This document shows positions 7,741 to 15,162 of a stretch of 15,162 bases of DNA, piece by piece. This DNA is from Sulfuritalea sp. (lineage in GTDB: Bacteria; Pseudomonadota; Gammaproteobacteria; Burkholderiales; Rhodocyclaceae). Where the stretch lies: the NCBI GenBank assembly GCA_021738105.1, contig JAIPCS010000065.1:1-15162 (forward strand), in the 5' to 3' direction. A program made the translations under genes and the position numbers. Every line of letters begins with the position of its first letter. Position 1 is the first letter of the stretch. The notes under the pieces were generated by a model. That model was not told the origin of the DNA and did no database searches. It saw only the letters and a list, made by a program, of their open reading frames with translations.

Positions 7741-9603
7741 ATGGACGTGGAGCTTTTGGAGATTCGGGATTTCCTCGCCGAATGCCCACCTTTTTCCGTG
7801 CTTGGGACGGAAGCGCTCAATGCCTTGCCGAAAAAGTTCTCGGTGCGCTATCTGCGTCGTGGCGGCAGCTTTCCCCCAGTTGAAGAAACCCGCCCCTGTC
7901 TTTACATCGTTCGCAAGGGTGCGATCGAATGCCGGTCCGCAGAGGGCCGGCTGGTCGATACCCTGTGTGAGGGCGACCTGAGTGACGCCAACTGTCTTGC
8001 GGAGAGTGCAGCTCTGGTCGGCACCGCGATCGAGGACAGTCTTCTCTACCTGCTTCCTTGCTCAACGCTGACCGACTTGCGCCGCGAGCACTCGACACTC
8101 GACGAGCACTTTGTCAGAACCACCGCCGAAGGTCTGCGTCACGGCCGCAAGAATCTCGGGCCGGAATCACCGTCACCCGGCAGCTTGATGACGCTGACAG
8201 TCGGCACCTTCGTCAATCGTGAACCGGTCTGCGGCACACCCACCCTGTCCATCCGTGAGGCCGCCAGGCTCATGTCGGATCAACGCGTTTCAGCGCTGCT
8301 GGTGGTCGAAGAACATCACCTGCGCGGCATCGTCACCGATCGCGACCTGCGCAAGCGCTGCCTTGCCGAAGATATCTCGCCGGACGCGCCGATTGCCAAC
8401 ATCATGAGCACGGAAGTGATCAGCATCGGTCCGGAAAGCGCGGCATTCGAAGCGCTGATGCTGATGACGCGTCAGGGCATTCATCATTTGCCCGTGATCG
8501 ATGCCGGCGGCTTGCGCGGACTGGTATCGAGCACCGACCTGATGCGCTGGCAAAGCGCCCATGCGGTCTACCACGCCGGGCTGATTCGCAAGTCCGGCAC
8601 GCTGGCAGACCTGGTTCGCGCCAGCGCCGAGCTGCCGGAACTGCAAGTCCGGATGCACGCCAATGGTGCCTCCCCCGGCCAGATCGGGCAGGCGGTGTCT
8701 TCGGTGAATGACGCGATCACGATACGCCTGATCGAAATTGCCCAGGCAACACTGGGGCCGGCACCCATTGCGTTTGCCTGGACCGCCTGCGGCTCGCAAG
8801 GCCGTCATGAGCAGACGGTGCATTCCGACCAGGACAATGCACTGATTCTCGATGACAGTTTCGACCAGCACAGGCACGGCAATTATTTTGAAGCGCTGGC
8901 CCGACAGGTCAATGACGGTCTCGACGCCTGTGGTTACCGCTACTGCCCCGGCAAGGTGATGGCCAGCAACCCGGAATGGCGTCAGCCGCAACACGTCTGG
9001 ATAGAAATATTTCGCGGCTGGATCCATCAATCCGACACGATGGCCGGCATGCTGGCCGCGAATTTTCTCGATATGCGTACGGTTTTTGGAGACGGGACAT
9101 TGCTGGCGCCCTTGCACCAGGCCATCGACGCGTCCTGCTCGCGCCATGAAGCGTTTCTTGCACGCATGGTGGCCAATGCACTCAAGGACAAACCGCCACT
9201 TGGATTCTTTCGCAACTTCACACTGATTGCCGATGGCGAACATGTCGATGCCTTCGATATCAAGCGTGGCGGCCTGATTCTGATCACCGATCTCGCGCGC
9301 ATTCATGCACTGGCAAGTGGTCACGCCGAAATCAGCACTCTGGCGCGGCTGCGCGCGGCGGGCGGTTCGCCGGGGCTGAGTGCCGAAAGCGCCCAGGAAC
9401 TCGAAGAAGCGTTCGAGTATTTCGGCAGCCTGCGCTTGCGTCACCAGGCCGAACAAATCCGGCGCGGCATCACACCCGACAATTTCATTTCACCACAGGC
9501 GCTGACCTCACTGGAGAAAAGTCACCTGAAGCAGGCGTTTGCGGTCGTCGGCCGACTGCAGGAGGTGCTGGCGCAACGCTATTCGGATCATCTGCGGCAA
9601 TGA
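7741..9603 (+). CDS. cNMP-binding-like / CBS-pair / DUF294 nucleotidyltransferase regulator
   Basis: This 620-residue multidomain protein starts with a cyclic-nucleotide-binding-like domain (about 10-130). That domain lacks the usual phosphate-binding cassette (FGE...RxA), so it may be degenerate. A CBS pair follows at about 155-208 and 222-275 (VSALLVVEEHHLRGIVTDRDLR, GIHHLPVIDAGGLRGLVSSTDL), a module that commonly senses adenine nucleotides. Next is a DUF294 GlnD-like nucleotidyltransferase domain with G351-S-Q-G-R355-H-E-Q and D363-Q-D365-N-A. Both metal-binding aspartates are present. The DUF294 C-terminal helical domain (about 460-605) completes it. It probably modifies a partner protein with a nucleotide in response to adenylate signals, by analogy with GlnD; the target is unknown. 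The start ATG at 7741 has AGGAG 5 bases upstream; the in-frame GTG at 7735 overlaps that site and is rejected. It overlaps the exonuclease gene. Confidence 0.92.
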   Translation: MDVELLEIRDFLAECPPFSVLGTEALNALPKKFSVRYLRRGGSFPPVEETRPCLYIVRKGAIECRSAEGRLVDTLCEGDLSDANCLAESAALVGTAIEDSLLYLLPCSTLTDLRREHSTLDEHFVRTTAEGLRHGRKNLGPESPSPGSLMTLTVGTFVNREPVCGTPTLSIREAARLMSDQRVSALLVVEEHHLRGIVTDRDLRKRCLAEDISPDAPIANIMSTEVISIGPESAAFEALMLMTRQGIHHLPVIDAGGLRGLVSSTDLMRWQSAHAVYHAGLIRKSGTLADLVRASAELPELQVRMHANGASPGQIGQAVSSVNDAITIRLIEIAQATLGPAPIAFAWTACGSQGRHEQTVHSDQDNALILDDSFDQHRHGNYFEALARQVNDGLDACGYRYCPGKVMASNPEWRQPQHVWIEIFRGWIHQSDTMAGMLAANFLDMRTVFGDGTLLAPLHQAIDASCSRHEAFLARMVANALKDKPPLGFFRNFTLIADGEHVDAFDIKRGGLILITDLARIHALASGHAEISTLARLRAAGGSPGLSAESAQELEEAFEYFGSLRLRHQAEQIRRGITPDNFISPQALTSLEKSHLKQAFAVVGRLQEVLAQRYSDHLRQ

Positions 9604-10280
9604 TTCTCGAGCATTTGTTCGGTCTCGAATTCCGTCGCCGCCGGCTGCTTGCCCGGGCCCCGGCGGGACCCTTGCGGGATTACCTCGCCACCCCCTTTCC
9701 CGCAACCAATGCGGCGAGTGGTGAAGTCGCTTACCTTGCCCTCGATCTTGAAACCACCGGCGGCGACCCCGAACACGACGAGATCGTCAGTTTCGGCTGG
9801 GTGGGCGTGGACCAGAACCGGATCGACCTGGCGACCGCACAACATCACGTCGTCCGGGTGCGCAAAGCCATCAGCCCGACATCGGCCGCGATTCATAAAA
9901 TCACCGACGATGAGTCGGAACGCGGCGGCAGTCTTGAGGGCGCGCTGGGCAAACTGCTGCAGGCGCTGGCCGGTCGGATGCTGATTGCGCATCGGGCGCA
10001 AACCGAACTCGATTTTGTCGGCCGCGCCTGCGAGAGAATTTATGGCGGTCGCATCCTGATTCCGGCGATAGACACCCTGAAGATCGCGATTCGCAACGAA
10101 GAGCGACAGCAGCGCACACCCCGGCGCGGCGCGCTGCGCCTTCATGCCTTGCGTCGCAAATACAACCTGCCCCGCTACCCGGCACACAACGCACTGAGCG
10201 ACGCCCTGTCGGCCGCCGAACTGTTTCTCGCATTGCAGGCCGAGCGCGGCGCGGCGACTCCGCTGAAGTACTGGATGTAG
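9600..10280 (+). CDS. DEDD-type 3'-5' exonuclease (DnaQ-like)
   Basis: This 226-residue protein has a DnaQ/RNase T-type exonuclease domain after a basic N-terminal region of about 40 residues (LEFRRRRLLARAP). Motif I is LALDLETTG with D49 and E51. Motif II is AHRAQTELDFV, where E136 stands at the usual second-Asp position (Asp in HNxxFDxxFL), and D138 is nearby. Motif III is H196-NALS-D201, so this is the DEDDh type. The substrate (DNA or RNA) cannot be told. Its ATG overlaps the stop of the DUF294 gene (ATGA), so the two proteins are co-translated and probably work together. Similar pairs occur elsewhere, often beside an acetate/solute symporter (ActP type), which is missing here. Two hairpins follow the stop codon. 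Confidence 0.9.
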   Translation: MILEHLFGLEFRRRRLLARAPAGPLRDYLATPFPATNAASGEVAYLALDLETTGGDPEHDEIVSFGWVGVDQNRIDLATAQHHVVRVRKAISPTSAAIHKITDDESERGGSLEGALGKLLQALAGRMLIAHRAQTELDFVGRACERIYGGRILIPAIDTLKIAIRNEERQQRTPRRGALRLHALRRKYNLPRYPAHNALSDALSAAELFLALQAERGAATPLKYWM

Positions 10281-10300
10281 ACAAAGAGGGCGTCCGTTTG

Positions 10301-10349
10301 GCAGATCGCGTGAAATCTGCGGCCGGGCGTGTCCGGCAACCCGCCCGGC
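10301..10349. terminator. Two consecutive hairpins between convergent genes
   Basis: Two perfect inverted repeats sit between the exonuclease stop and the stop of the convergent 175-residue gene. The first is GCAGAT/ATCTGC (10301-10306 and 10315-10320, 8-base loop). The second is GCCGGGCG/CGCCCGGC (10322-10329 and 10342-10349, 12-base loop) and reaches into the stop codon of the leftward gene. Being symmetric, they could end transcription from either side, but there is no T tract, so they may mainly protect mRNA ends. Confidence 0.5.
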
Positions 10350-10876
10350 TATTCGAGAAGCATCACCCGCAAACGTTGCAGGCAGGTCAAACCCGACCAC
10401 CAGGCCTGCGCCCTGATGAACGACTCGCGACCCGTGTCGGTGATCAGGAAAAAGCGCAGATTCGGCACCCAGTGAGGTGTGTCACAAGGGGCACACCAGC
10501 CGGAGCGAAGCAGGATCCTGCCGATAACGCCGGGATACGCCGTTCCCGGTACCAGAATCGGTTCCAGTTGTTGGAGTCCTTGCCAGTGGTTGGGATTGCG
10601 CAGGTCACGGAACCACGCCTCCCGCCCGTTCTCGTCTTCAAGGTGTTCCGCCACTTGCGGAATCCGGCGCTCCACCACCATGAACTCGCCCTTGGCCAAG
10701 GCCCGCAAGGCTCTCAAAAGCTGATAGCGCGTTCCGTCCGGAGCGTCGATAAGCGCTGAATCGATCGGCGAGACGCACGAAGCCGCCAGGGCGACATTCG
10801 ATGCCGAGCGATGCGGGGTACCGCTCCTGCGGCGAACAAGCTGGCGCAACTGATCAGTGGCGACAACGAAAAACAT
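10349..10876 (-). CDS. Unrecognised 175-residue protein with a very strong ribosome binding site
   Basis: I do not recognise this protein. It has no signal peptide or membrane segment. Visible features are a CxxC pair (GWCAPCDTPHW, about residues 127-137), an acidic/basic centre (VAEHLEDENGREAWFRDLRNPNHW), and a conserved-looking end: LRFFLITDTGRESFIRAQAWWSGLTCLQRLRVMLLE, with GRESF, AWW and a terminal RLRVMLLE. The CxxC could bind metal or be redox-active, but a second pair is lacking. The gene is supported by GGGAGGAG just before the ATG at 10874-10876, by an upstream promoter-like sequence and by structured DNA at its 3' end. It stands alone and converges on the DUF294-exonuclease operon. 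A small regulatory or stress protein is possible; this is only a guess. Confidence 0.75.
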   Translation of the reverse strand: MFFVVATDQLRQLVRRRSGTPHRSASNVALAASCVSPIDSALIDAPDGTRYQLLRALRALAKGEFMVVERRIPQVAEHLEDENGREAWFRDLRNPNHWQGLQQLEPILVPGTAYPGVIGRILLRSGWCAPCDTPHWVPNLRFFLITDTGRESFIRAQAWWSGLTCLQRLRVMLLE

Positions 10877-11165
10877 GACTCCTCCCTTTCGAGTAAGCCT
10901 CCTTTCTTCAAATACTAGTCACCGCGCCGGGAAATTCAAGTAGATATTTCGTCTTTTCAGGCCTCAAGCACTTTGCGCTGTGGAACCGGCCGTCGTTCCA
11001 TCAGGTAACAAAGGCAATCCGGGCGTGCGACGCGCACGTCGAGCGCAAGCATCACCGGCGGCGTCTCCCGTTTCAAACAGATAGAGCCGCAAAAACTCGG
11101 CGATGGTGAGACGGCGGTATGCCTCCCGCCCCGAAGCCCGCAACACGCCGGACGAATCGCCTTGC
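10877..11165. other. Intergenic stretch with a possible small leftward open frame
   Basis: This 289-bp gap lies between the 175-residue gene and the Sel1-like gene. Besides the promoter near 10912-10939, it holds a leftward open frame that could start at GTG 11146 and ends at 10964 (60 residues, beginning VLRASGREAYRRLTIAEFLR). Its first part has GC-rich third positions like real genes here, but it lacks a ribosome binding site. It could be a small protein, or a former C-terminal extension of the Sel1-like gene shifted out of frame. I do not call it a gene. Confidence 0.25.
10912..10939 (-). promoter_or_regulatory. Candidate sigma-70 promoter for the 175-residue gene
   Basis: On the minus strand TTGAAT (10934-10939), a 16-base spacer and TAGTAT (10912-10917) form a good promoter match. 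Transcription would start near 10905, leaving a leader of about 30 bases. That leader contains two Shine-Dalgarno-like stretches: GAAAGGAGGC at 10897-10906 and GGGAGGAG at 10879-10886 next to the ATG. Confidence 0.55.
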
Positions 11166-11909
11166 TCAGTAGCCCCGGCTTGGCAGGCGAAGCGGCGGGC
11201 GATAGCCCAATGTCTGCGCCAGCTTTTCATACCGCGCGGCATCAGCCACGAAGCCCGTATTGTTGAAATTCTCCGCAAGTGTCCAACTGGCTCGCCCGCT
11301 CCCCAGTTCGGCGGAAAAACGCAACCATTGCTCCATGCGGCGGGGATTGACCGCAAGTCCTGACTGTCCTTCCCGATACGCCATGGCAATACGGTAAGCC
11401 GCCTCCTTGTCGCCATGAACCGCCCCGATCAGGTTCTTGCGATAGTCGCTGTCGCCGGCCATGTCGTCGAAGCCCTCACTGGAAAAGCCGACGTTGCGCT
11501 GGATCTCCAGCGTCCTGCGTCCGTGCTCAAGCATGTCAGCGATCTTCCGTGCCAATCCGCTACCGGGAAAGTCGTGTTCGAATTTTTCGCACAACTCCAT
11601 CAAGCGTGCCGGCTGCGCTGTGGTCTGGATCTGCCGCCAACGGACACTCATGTCCAGCAAATCAGCTGCCAAAGCCTCTTTCGGGTGCCCATGAGCGAAC
11701 GGCCTCGACGCCGAATGAATGGCGGCTGCGGGAGGTGCCAACGAGTGCGCGTCATCCGCCCGCGCCGGCACCTGGCCGAGCACCAGTCCAAGCCCGGTCG
11801 CAATCACCAGGATCGGCAATCCGGGCAAGCGCCGGGAAGAGTCTTCCCGCGCACCGCGATCAAGTGTCCGTTCGCCAGGCTCAATGGTTTTCGGTGGAAA
11901 GCGATTCAT
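11166..11909 (-). CDS. Exported Sel1-repeat-like protein
   Basis: This 247-residue protein has a long charged N-terminus, then a signal-peptide-like segment (RRLPGLPILVIATGLGLVLG, about 26-45) and a plausible cleavage after ARA before DDAHS near residue 50. The C-terminal half contains two helical repeats of Sel1/TPR type: GDKEAAYRIAMAYREGQSGLAVNPRRMEQWLRFSAELG, then GRASWTLAENFNNTGFVADAARYEKLAQTLGY. Sel1 repeats usually mediate protein contacts in envelope or signalling assemblies. A weak central segment (LMELCEKFEHDFPGSGLARKIADMLE) may be a further helical hairpin. Start codons at 11966, 11936 and 11909 are in frame; I choose the ATG at 11909, although no site has a strong ribosome binding site. 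No operon partner is visible. The family assignment is moderate and the role is unknown. Confidence 0.7.
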   Translation of the reverse strand: MNRFPPKTIEPGERTLDRGAREDSSRRLPGLPILVIATGLGLVLGQVPARADDAHSLAPPAAAIHSASRPFAHGHPKEALAADLLDMSVRWRQIQTTAQPARLMELCEKFEHDFPGSGLARKIADMLEHGRRTLEIQRNVGFSSEGFDDMAGDSDYRKNLIGAVHGDKEAAYRIAMAYREGQSGLAVNPRRMEQWLRFSAELGSGRASWTLAENFNNTGFVADAARYEKLAQTLGYRPPLRLPSRGY

Positions 11910-12368
11910 CGGAACATCCACGATTCGTGTGAGAAACATCTGTGTGAGGCGTCGTTCGAATCGCACCCATGCCTGACTACGGTGACGGGTTTTCCAGTCC
12001 GAACAGCGCCAAACTACTTCAAGCCTTGATCATCCGGATTTAGCGGGAACGGCTATTGCCTGAGCAGGCAGGGTTTATGCCTCCGTTTCTTTCGATTTTG
12101 TTACGCCCCGGGAATTCTTCAGGACAGGGTTGCACCCATTCTCAAGCTTGCCCACTCTGGCACCCTGGGACATTCCGCCCTGCGGATCCGGGTAATTACC
12201 CTTACATAGTTGCAGCGATCCCTTCAGCGGCCCGTCGGCAGAAGTCGGCGCTGACGACACGGGCCACTATCCCGTTTCGCCCCGCTCACGACAGGGTTTA
12301 GTCGCGGTGGCTATCGACTTCGGCTCGGGGTATATTCTTCGGTTGCTTCCGACACTGCTACGACCCTC
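11910..12368. other. Structured non-coding region between the Sel1-like gene and uvrA
   Basis: No convincing gene lies in these 459 bp. They must hold divergent promoters for the Sel1-like gene and uvrA. For uvrA, TATATT at 12331-12336 could be the -10, about 32 bases before the ATG, with a poor -35; no LexA-type box is visible by eye. Structures seen: hairpin TGCCT-gagc-AGGCA (12057-12070), GGGT-tgc-ACCC (12127-12137), the perfect palindrome GGGTAATTACCC (12190-12201), and a larger hairpin closed by GGCCCGT/ACGGGCC (12229-12265) with internal GTCGGC/GCTGAC pairing. CAGGGTTTA occurs twice (12069-12077 and 12292-12300) and a shorter CAGGGTT once (12125-12131). An untranslated leader or small RNA is possible. 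Confidence 0.45.
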
Positions 12369-15162
12369 ATGGACTTCATCAAGATTCGCGGCGCACGCAC
12401 GCACAATCTCAAGAACATCAACCTTGATCTGCCCCGCAACCAGCTGACGGTCATCACCGGCCTGTCCGGTTCGGGGAAGTCGTCGCTGGCTTTCGACACG
12501 CTTTACGCCGAGGGCCAGCGCCGCTATGTCGAGTCGCTCTCGGCCTATGCACGGCAGTTTCTGCAAATGATGGAAAAGCCCGATGTGGACCTGATCGAGG
12601 GTCTCTCGCCGGCGATTTCGATCGAGCAGAAGGCCACCAGCCACAACCCGCGCTCGACGGTCGGCACGGTGACGGAAATCCACGACTATCTGCGCCTGCT
12701 TTACGCCCGTGCCGGCACGCCACACTGCCCCGACCACGATCTGCCGCTGGAGGCCAACAGCGTCTCGCAAATGGTCGATCATGTGCTGGCGCTGCCCGAA
12801 GACACCAAGCTGATGATCCTTGCCCCGGTGGTGGCCAATCGCAAGGGCGAACAGCTCGATTTGTTTGCCGAGTTGCGTGCCCAGGGCTTTGTGCGGTTGC
12901 GCGTCGACGGTGTGGTGCATGACATCGACGCCCTGCCCAAACTGGCCAAGACGCACAAGCACAGCATCGACATCGTGGTGGACCGCCTGAAGGTCAGGCC
13001 GGATGTGCGCCAGCGGCTGGCAGAAAGCTTCGAGACAGCGCTGTTGCATGCCGAGGGTCGCGCGCTCGCCGTCGAGATGGACGCCGGCACGGAGCACCTG
13101 TTCTCCTCGAAATTTGCCTGCCCCGTCTGCAGCTACGCCTTGCAGGAACTCGAACCGCGCCTGTTCTCCTTCAACAATCCAATGGGCGCCTGCCCCAAGT
13201 GCGATGGGTTGGGCCAGATCCAGTTCTTCGACCCGGCGCGGGTGGTCGCCTATCCGCATCTGAGTCTGGCCGCTGGCGCCATCAAAACCTGGGACCGGCG
13301 CAATCAGTTCTATTTCCAGATGCTGGAATCGCTCGCCGCCCATTACGGATTCGATACCAATCTGCCCTTTGAAAAACTCTCCGCCGAGACCGCAAAAATC
13401 GTGCTTTACGGTTCGGGCAAGGACCAGATCAAGTTCAAGTACCTCAACGAAAAAGGTACGCGTTTCGATCGCAGCCACAGCTTCGAGGGCATCATCCCCA
13501 ACCTCGAACGTCGTTACCGTGAAACCGAGTCGGCGATGGTGCGCGAGGAGTTGTCGAAATACCTCAACAACAAGCCCTGCCCCGAATGCCTTGGCATGCG
13601 CCTGCGCCGCGAAGCCCGTCATGTGTTTGTTGGCGGCAAGAACATTTCGGACATCAGCCGCCTGTCGCTGATCAATAGCCGTGACTTCTTCAACCTGTTG
13701 CAACTTACCGGGCAGAAGGCCCAGGTCGGCGAAAAAATCCTCAAGGAAATCACCGCGCGCCTGTCCTTCCTGATCAACGTCGGTCTCGATTACCTCTCGC
13801 TCGACCGTTCGGCGGAAACGCTTTCAGGGGGCGAGGCACAACGCATCCGGCTGGCGTCGCAGATCGGTTCGGGACTCACCGGCGTCATGTATGTGCTCGA
13901 CGAACCCTCGATCGGACTGCATCAGCGCGACAACGCGCGCCTGCTGGAGACCCTGACGCATCTGCGCGATCTGGGCAACACCGTAATCGTCGTCGAACAC
14001 GATCTGGAAGCCATCGAGTCGGCCGACTATGTCGTCGACATGGGTCCCGGGGCGGGCGAACATGGCGGCCGGGTGGTCGCCGAAGGTACGCCGGCGCAGG
14101 TGGCGTCCAATAGCCAGTCGATGACCGGTGCCTATCTGTCCGGCAGGCGTGAAATTGCGATCCCGGCAAAGCGCACGCCGCCGAATGTCTTGCGCGAGCT
14201 GAAAATCATCGATGCCAGCGGCAACAACCTGAAAAATGTCGACCTGCAGATTCCCGTCGGTTTGCTCACCTGCATCACCGGTGTGTCCGGTTCCGGTAAA
14301 TCGACCCTGATCAACGACACGCTCTACGCCACTGCCGCGCGGCATCTGTATGGCTCGGCACTGGAACCGGCGCCGCACCGGGAAATCGAGGGTCTGGAAT
14401 TCTTCGACAAGGTGATCAACGTCGATCAGTCTCCCATCGGCCGCACCCCGCGTTCCAATCCTGCCACCTACACCGGCCTGCTGACGCCGATCCGTGAACT
14501 GTTTGCCGGCGTACCCGCCTCGCGCGAACGCGGCTATGCGCCAGGGCGCTTCAGTTTCAACGTCAAGGGCGGGCGCTGTGAAGCCTGTCAGGGTGACGGC
14601 ATGATCAAGGTGGAGATGCACTTTCTGCCCGATATCTTCGTGCCCTGCGATGTCTGCCACGGCAAACGCTACAACCGTGAAACCCTGGAAGTGCGCTACA
14701 AGGGCAAGACCATTCACGAAGTACTCAACATGACCGTGGAACAGGCCCGCGAGTTCTTCGACGCGGTGCCGATCGTTGCACGCAAGTTGCAGACGCTGGT
14801 GGATGTCGGCCTGTCCTACATCCAGCTTGGCCAGTCGGCCACCACACTGTCCGGCGGCGAAGCGCAGCGCGTCAAGCTGGCGTTGGAGCTTTCCAAGCGC
14901 GACACCGGGCGTACGCTCTACATCCTCGACGAACCCACCACCGGTCTGCATTTTCAGGACATCGAAATGCTGCTCTCGGTACTGCATCGCCTGCGCGACC
15001 ATGGCAACACCGTGGTCGTGATCGAGCATAATCTCGACGTGATCAAGACCGCCGACTGGGTGGTCGATCTCGGTCCCGAAGGCGGCGACGGCGGCGGCCG
15101 CATCATTGCTACCGGGACGCCGGAAGACGTGGCACGGGTAAAGGGCAGTTACACGGGGCGCT
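12369..15162 (+). CDS. uvrA: Excinuclease ABC subunit A, last codons cut by window
   Basis: UvrA is the damage-recognition ATPase of nucleotide excision repair; as a dimer it loads UvrB onto DNA lesions. The window holds 931 codons of an expected 940-950, ending in the typical VKGSYTGR region. Seen in order: Walker A G31-LSGSGK-S-S39, [13 protein letters not shown], the first zinc module with C251/C254 and C275/C278, an [19 protein letters not shown] signature and [13 protein letters not shown]. Then come the second Walker A (638-646, GVSGSGKST), the second zinc module with C737/C740 and C760/C763, [18 protein letters not shown] and [10 protein letters not shown]. All key residues are intact. 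The ATG at 12369 fits the conserved [16 protein letters not shown] start. Confidence 0.98.
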   Translation, partial: MDFIKIRGARTHNLKNINLDLPRNQLTVITGLSGSGKSSLAFDTLYAEGQRRYVESLSAYARQFLQMMEKPDVDLIEGLSPAISIEQKATSHNPRSTVGTVTEIHDYLRLLYARAGTPHCPDHDLPLEANSVSQMVDHVLALPEDTKLMILAPVVANRKGEQLDLFAELRAQGFVRLRVDGVVHDIDALPKLAKTHKHSIDIVVDRLKVRPDVRQRLAESFETALLHAEGRALAVEMDAGTEHLFSSKFACPVCSYALQELEPRLFSFNNPMGACPKCDGLGQIQFFDPARVVAYPHLSLAAGAIKTWDRRNQFYFQMLESLAAHYGFDTNLPFEKLSAETAKIVLYGSGKDQIKFKYLNEKGTRFDRSHSFEGIIPNLERRYRETESAMVREELSKYLNNKPCPECLGMRLRREARHVFVGGKNISDISRLSLINSRDFFNLLQLTGQKAQVGEKILKEITARLSFLINVGLDYLSLDRSAETLSGGEAQRIRLASQIGSGLTGVMYVLDEPSIGLHQRDNARLLETLTHLRDLGNTVIVVEHDLEAIESADYVVDMGPGAGEHGGRVVAEGTPAQVASNSQSMTGAYLSGRREIAIPAKRTPPNVLRELKIIDASGNNLKNVDLQIPVGLLTCITGVSGSGKSTLINDTLYATAARHLYGSALEPAPHREIEGLEFFDKVINVDQSPIGRTPRSNPATYTGLLTPIRELFAGVPASRERGYAPGRFSFNVKGGRCEACQGDGMIKVEMHFLPDIFVPCDVCHGKRYNRETLEVRYKGKTIHEVLNMTVEQAREFFDAVPIVARKLQTLVDVGLSYIQLGQSATTLSGGEAQRVKLALELSKRDTGRTLYILDEPTTGLHFQDIEMLLSVLHRLRDHGNTVVVIEHNLDVIKTADWVVDLGPEGGDGGGRIIATGTPEDVARVKGSYTGR

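Noticed and set aside
8290..9456. Leftward 388-codon frame opposite the DUF294 gene
   Set aside because: The sense strand carries clear CBS and nucleotidyltransferase motifs. The antisense frame has no start signal or recognisable domain.
11948..11968. GTTCGAATC, resembling a tRNA T-loop
   Set aside because: The flanking bases do not form the five-pair T stem beyond the first two pairs, and no anticodon or acceptor arm fits around it.
12056..12301. Short open frames on both strands in the uvrA upstream region
   Set aside because: No ribosome binding sites and no coding-like third-position bias. The sequence is better explained as structured non-coding DNA.
12301..12368. Possible LexA (SOS) box upstream of uvrA
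   Set aside because: uvrA is often SOS-controlled, but no CTGT-N8-ACAG-like element is visible in this stretch.
12267..15029. Long leftward open frames (478 and 401 codons) opposite uvrA
   Set aside because: They lie entirely antisense to the intact uvrA and arise from GC-rich codon use on the sense strand. Their translations resemble no protein family.

Overview
The window is a GC-rich chromosomal segment from a betaproteobacterium, most likely a Rhodocyclales-type organism (Azoarcus/Thauera/Dechloromonas-like). That placement rests on gene content and order and was not tested phylogenetically. Coding is dense. Both outermost genes are cut by the window ends: rsmI lacks its 3' end and uvrA lacks its last few codons. 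I saw no tRNA, rRNA, CRISPR array, insertion sequence or phage gene.

Left part (1-2920): rsmI (16S rRNA ribose methyltransferase) is read leftward. It diverges from a rightward cluster of yraN, a SIS-domain gene (gmhA/diaA type), a two-BON-domain outer-membrane lipoprotein (dolP/yraP type) and hldC/rfaE2 (heptose-1-phosphate adenylyltransferase). This resembles the E. coli rsmI / lpoA-yraN-diaA-dolP locus, but lpoA is absent and hldC is added. The SIS protein keeps both GmhA catalytic residues and sits with hldC, which points to ADP-heptose (LPS core) synthesis.

Middle-left (2949-6039): a leftward cluster of an MFS transporter, ssb and a membrane-anchored TAXI-type solute-binding protein. 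The MFS stop codon lies inside the ssb ribosome binding site.

Middle (6324-10280): an unrecognised 387-residue cytoplasmic protein is read leftward from its own promoter. It diverges from a two-gene operon: a multidomain regulator (cNMP-binding-like, CBS pair, DUF294 nucleotidyltransferase) and a DEDD-type 3'-5' exonuclease, coupled by an ATGA overlap.

Right part (10349-12368): an unrecognised 175-residue protein with a very strong ribosome binding site, a Sel1-repeat-like exported protein, and about 460 bp of structured non-coding DNA. uvrA (12369 to the end) follows, read rightward.

In many betaproteobacteria uvrA, the MFS gene and ssb are neighbours. Here about 6.3 kb of accessory genes separates them, which makes 6040-12368 the most interesting stretch. 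I did not find a clearly new defence or mobile system. The best candidates for undescribed biology are the two unknown proteins and the regulator/exonuclease pair between them.
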